This document shows, piece after piece, positions 62,140 to 64,000 of a stretch of DNA of 64,000 nucleotides. Origin of the DNA: Kitasatospora acidiphila. GTDB taxonomy: Bacteria; Actinomycetota; Actinomycetes; Streptomycetales; Streptomycetaceae. The stretch lies in contig NZ_VIGB01000003.1 in NCBI RefSeq assembly GCF_006636205.1, forward strand, positions 310,001 to 374,000, in the 5' to 3' direction. The position numbers were made by a program, and so were the translations under genes. Below the pieces are notes generated by a model. The model was not told where the DNA came from. It made no database searches and was given only the letters and a program-made list of their open reading frames with translations. Position 1 is the first letter of the stretch; every line of letters starts with the position of its first letter.

Positions 62140-62652
62140 TCAGCGCAGCTCCTCGGCGAGCAGGTCCATCAGGAGACCGTCGTGCCAGTCGCCGTCGGCA
62201 CCGCGCTCGTACTTGCGCAGCACGCCGACCGGGCGGAAGCCCACCTTGCTGTAGCAGCGGATGGCGGCGGCGTTGTCGGCGGCCGGGTCGATGGTCAGCC
62301 GGTGGTGGCCGACCTCGTCGACCAGGTAGCGGGCCAGGGTGCGCACCGCGTCGGTGCCCAGTCCCCGGCCGTGCACGGCGGGGTCCAGGTAGAGGTCGAT
62401 GCCGGCGTGCCGGTAGTCGGGCTCGGTCTCCTGGGACCACTGGATGGCCCCGATCACCCGGCCGTGGTGGAGGACGGTGAAGGTCTCGTCCCCCGGGTCG
62501 GCCAGGTCCTCGGCGACGGCGGCCGTCAGGTCGGTGCCGCCGCGCCAGCGCCGGTACACCTCGGGGGTGGCGCGGATCGCGGCCAGCGCGGGGATGTCGC
62601 TGGCCTCCGCCGGGCGGAGCACCACCTGCTCGCCGTGCAGGGTTCGAGCCTC
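62140..62652 (-). CDS. GNAT acetyltransferase, AAC(6')-like
   Basis: A 170-residue GNAT: VVLRPAEASDIPALAAIRAT, IGAIQWSQETEPDYRHAGID, LYLDPAVHGRGLGTDAVRTL (acetyl-CoA loop) and NAAAIRCYSKVGFRPVGV. The order resembles aminoglycoside 6'-N-acetyltransferases and related small-molecule acetyltransferases. ATG 62652 fits the family start; the longer frame is not supported. Confidence 0.85.
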   Translation of the reverse strand, partial: EARTLHGEQVVLRPAEASDIPALAAIRATPEVYRRWRGGTDLTAAVAEDLADPGDETFTVLHHGRVIGAIQWSQETEPDYRHAGIDLYLDPAVHGRGLGTDAVRTLARYLVDEVGHHRLTIDPAADNAAAIRCYSKVGFRPVGVLRKYERGADGDWHDGLLMDLLAEELR

Positions 62653-62654
62653 CA

Positions 62655-63545
62655 TCAGCGGATCCCTCGACGAGGTGGTCGTTGACCGCGACTGGCCGCT
62701 GTGTGTTCGTGGTGGTCCCGGGGTGTGGGCGACGGCCACTGGCGGCGCGGGGGGATGAGTTGGCGGAGGAAGCGGTCGGCGATGCGGAGCTTCCAGTCGT
62801 CGGGCTCGCGGAACTCGCGGATCAGGTCCGGGGCGATCCGGCTGATCGCCAGATGTGCGTCTGCGGCTGCCGGGCCGTTCACGAGCCGGTCGAAGTTGAA
62901 CCAGGCGTCGGCTCGCGCCGCCTGGATTCCGCTGTCGGTGAGCAGGCGCTCGTCACGGGTGAAGAGGTGCTCCAGGAAGAGCAGCCCGCGGTTGTAGCGC
63001 TTGGCGACGTGGACCTGAACCTCCTCGATGCTTGCGCCGAACAGCGCGTTCATCCGGCAGTAGTCGTCGATGTGGTCATGGATGTCGCCCTGGTCGGCGG
63101 CGGCCATGCCTTCGAGGGTGAGCGGCAGGTCGTAGGACATGTGCGCCGCCATGGAGAAGATGATCTCCTCCAGCACATAGGACCGTCGAGCGGTCGAGGC
63201 GGCGTAGACCTCGCGCCACGGCTTTGCGACGGTGTCCGGGAGCTCTGCGGGCCGCACCACCGCCCGTCCCACTCGGCGCCGGTCCGCCAGCCAGGCGTCG
63301 ATGGCGTCCATGGTCGCCAGGTAGGTCATGGCCAGCCGCTGGGCGAGTTCGGCGATCCATCCCGGGTCGTGGAAGGCCGGCCGGCCCGCTCGCAGACTCT
63401 GTTCCAGCGCCCGGATCAGGCGGAGGTAGAGGTAGGCGAACACCGCACGGTGGTCTCGCACGGTGTCATACGTGGTGACACGGCTCTCCAGCAGCACGGC
63501 AACCTGGGCGACCCGGTCCGCCGGGGCCTCGCTGCCCGTCGCCAT
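62655..63545 (-). CDS. DUF5995-like protein
   Basis: A 296-residue mostly helical protein: DRVAQVAVLLESRVTTYD, GVAFAYLYLRLIRALEQSLR-like helix, then SYVLEEIIFSMAAHMSYDLP, HIDDYCRMNALFGASIEEVQ and DRLVNGPAAADAHLAISRIA. The pattern matches DUF5995 family members of unknown function. ATG 63545 overlaps the stop of the preceding gene (TGATG). Confidence 0.7.
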   Translation of the reverse strand: MATGSEAPADRVAQVAVLLESRVTTYDTVRDHRAVFAYLYLRLIRALEQSLRAGRPAFHDPGWIAELAQRLAMTYLATMDAIDAWLADRRRVGRAVVRPAELPDTVAKPWREVYAASTARRSYVLEEIIFSMAAHMSYDLPLTLEGMAAADQGDIHDHIDDYCRMNALFGASIEEVQVHVAKRYNRGLLFLEHLFTRDERLLTDSGIQAARADAWFNFDRLVNGPAAADAHLAISRIAPDLIREFREPDDWKLRIADRFLRQLIPPRRQWPSPTPRDHHEHTAASRGQRPPRRGIR

Positions 63546-64000
63546 CAGCCGGCCGCCGGGCCCGGGCTGGTGGCGACACGCCGAACCTCCTCGGTGGCAA
63601 TGGCCCAGCCGCAGACCAGGTGGCCGGCGAGGCCGTCGTGCCCCGGCGCGACGTGGTACGTCGCGGTCCACTGATCACCCAGGAGCGGCATGTGGTAGGT
63701 CGACGACAGCCCGCCCTCGTGGATCTCGGCCGGATAGGTGAACGACCGCGACAGGATGCCGGGCACCGGGCCGAACTGCTCCTTGGCGTGCACGGTGACC
63801 CCGGTGCCGTCCGGATCGAGCACATAGCTCTCACGCAGCAGGTACTGGGTCACGCCGAACTTCGAGAGCCTGACCGTGTTGTCGGCCTCCCCGAACGCGC
63901 CTTCGGAGGGCTTGGCGACGATCGTCGACGCCAGCTGGGACTTGCCCGTCACCCACTGGGTCAGCTGCATCACGGCAACGAGCACGGTGTTCCGCAAGCC
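63545..64000 (-). CDS. hypothetical protein, open at the window edge
   Basis: The frame is open to the right edge, so the start may be outside; TTG 63997 or the ATG after VLVAV are inside candidates. The visible 150 residues are beta-rich (FGVTQYLLRESYVLDPDGTG, SSTYHMPLLGDQWTATYHV, GHLVCGWAIATEE), suggesting a lipocalin-like or similar barrel. Coupled to the DUF5995 gene by a 1-bp overlap. Confidence 0.6.
   Translation of the reverse strand, partial: GLRNTVLVAVMQLTQWVTGKSQLASTIVAKPSEGAFGEADNTVRLSKFGVTQYLLRESYVLDPDGTGVTVHAKEQFGPVPGILSRSFTYPAEIHEGGLSSTYHMPLLGDQWTATYHVAPGHDGLAGHLVCGWAIATEEVRRVATSPGPAAG

Noticed and set aside
1-64000. tRNA, rRNA, CRISPR arrays, riboswitches and phage attachment sites
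   Set aside because: I looked for these and saw no sequence I could support as any of them; without a covariance search, small RNAs cannot be excluded.

Overview
The window is high-GC actinobacterial DNA. GTG and TTG starts, 4-bp stop/start overlaps, a Tat-exported phospholipase, an F420-type LLM oxidoreductase and several families common in filamentous actinomycetes point to Streptomycetaceae (Streptomyces, Kitasatospora or a relative). I saw no rRNA, tRNA or CRISPR array.

Positions 1-20.5 kb are a defence island. In order it holds: the tail of a SLATT membrane effector followed by a SMODS/CD-NTase (a CBASS-like pair); an AbiEii nucleotidyltransferase fused to a WYL-like domain; a probable HNH-protein remnant; a type I restriction-modification operon in the order hsdR-hsdS-hsdM (minus strand); a NucS-like nuclease fused to the tail of a MAB_1171c-type membrane protein, coupled to a PAP2-like protein; a long coiled-coil SF1 helicase broken by one frameshift; a membrane-anchored coiled-coil protein; two tandem membrane-anchored Mrr-type nucleases; and a protein whose C-terminal half resembles the eukaryotic cohesin acetyltransferases Eco1/ESCO.

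Positions 20.5-31 kb centre on a minus-strand nucleotide-chemistry operon. A thymidylate synthase-fold protein with the cytosine-type Asp substitution is followed by an NDK-like kinase, a radical SAM enzyme, a DEDDh exonuclease, a P-loop kinase, an aldo/keto reductase and two Nudix hydrolases. One Nudix gene is split by a stop codon, and an NRDE gene at the tail is decayed. Upstream lie two RsbW-like ATPase genes (one truncated, one frameshifted) and a divergent TPR-type regulator coupled to a 6PGDH-like oxidoreductase. I infer production or control of a modified pyrimidine nucleotide.

Positions 31-47 kb hold three conflict-type protease or kinase modules: a membrane caspase divergent from an EACC1 protein, a Ser/Thr kinase with a seven-bladed WD40 propeller, and a trypsin-nSTAND1-WD40 giant coupled to a Trypco1 protein. 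Insertion sequences lie among them: a near-complete IS4-family element with 51-bp inverted repeats, a second copy of its end, and a degenerate IS3 element.

Positions 47-64 kb look like ordinary chromosome: PI-PLC, a secreted beta-propeller protein, an ArsR-MFS operon with tandem palindromic operators, a pyrimidine-degradation operon (amidohydrolase, aminotransferase, dihydropyrimidinase, LLM oxidoreductase), secreted proteins and small enzymes. Frameshifts and stops cluster in the first 42 kb. Apart from one decayed NmrA-like gene I saw none in the last 17 kb, which fits decay of accessory DNA, although single-base homopolymer sequencing errors remain possible at several sites.
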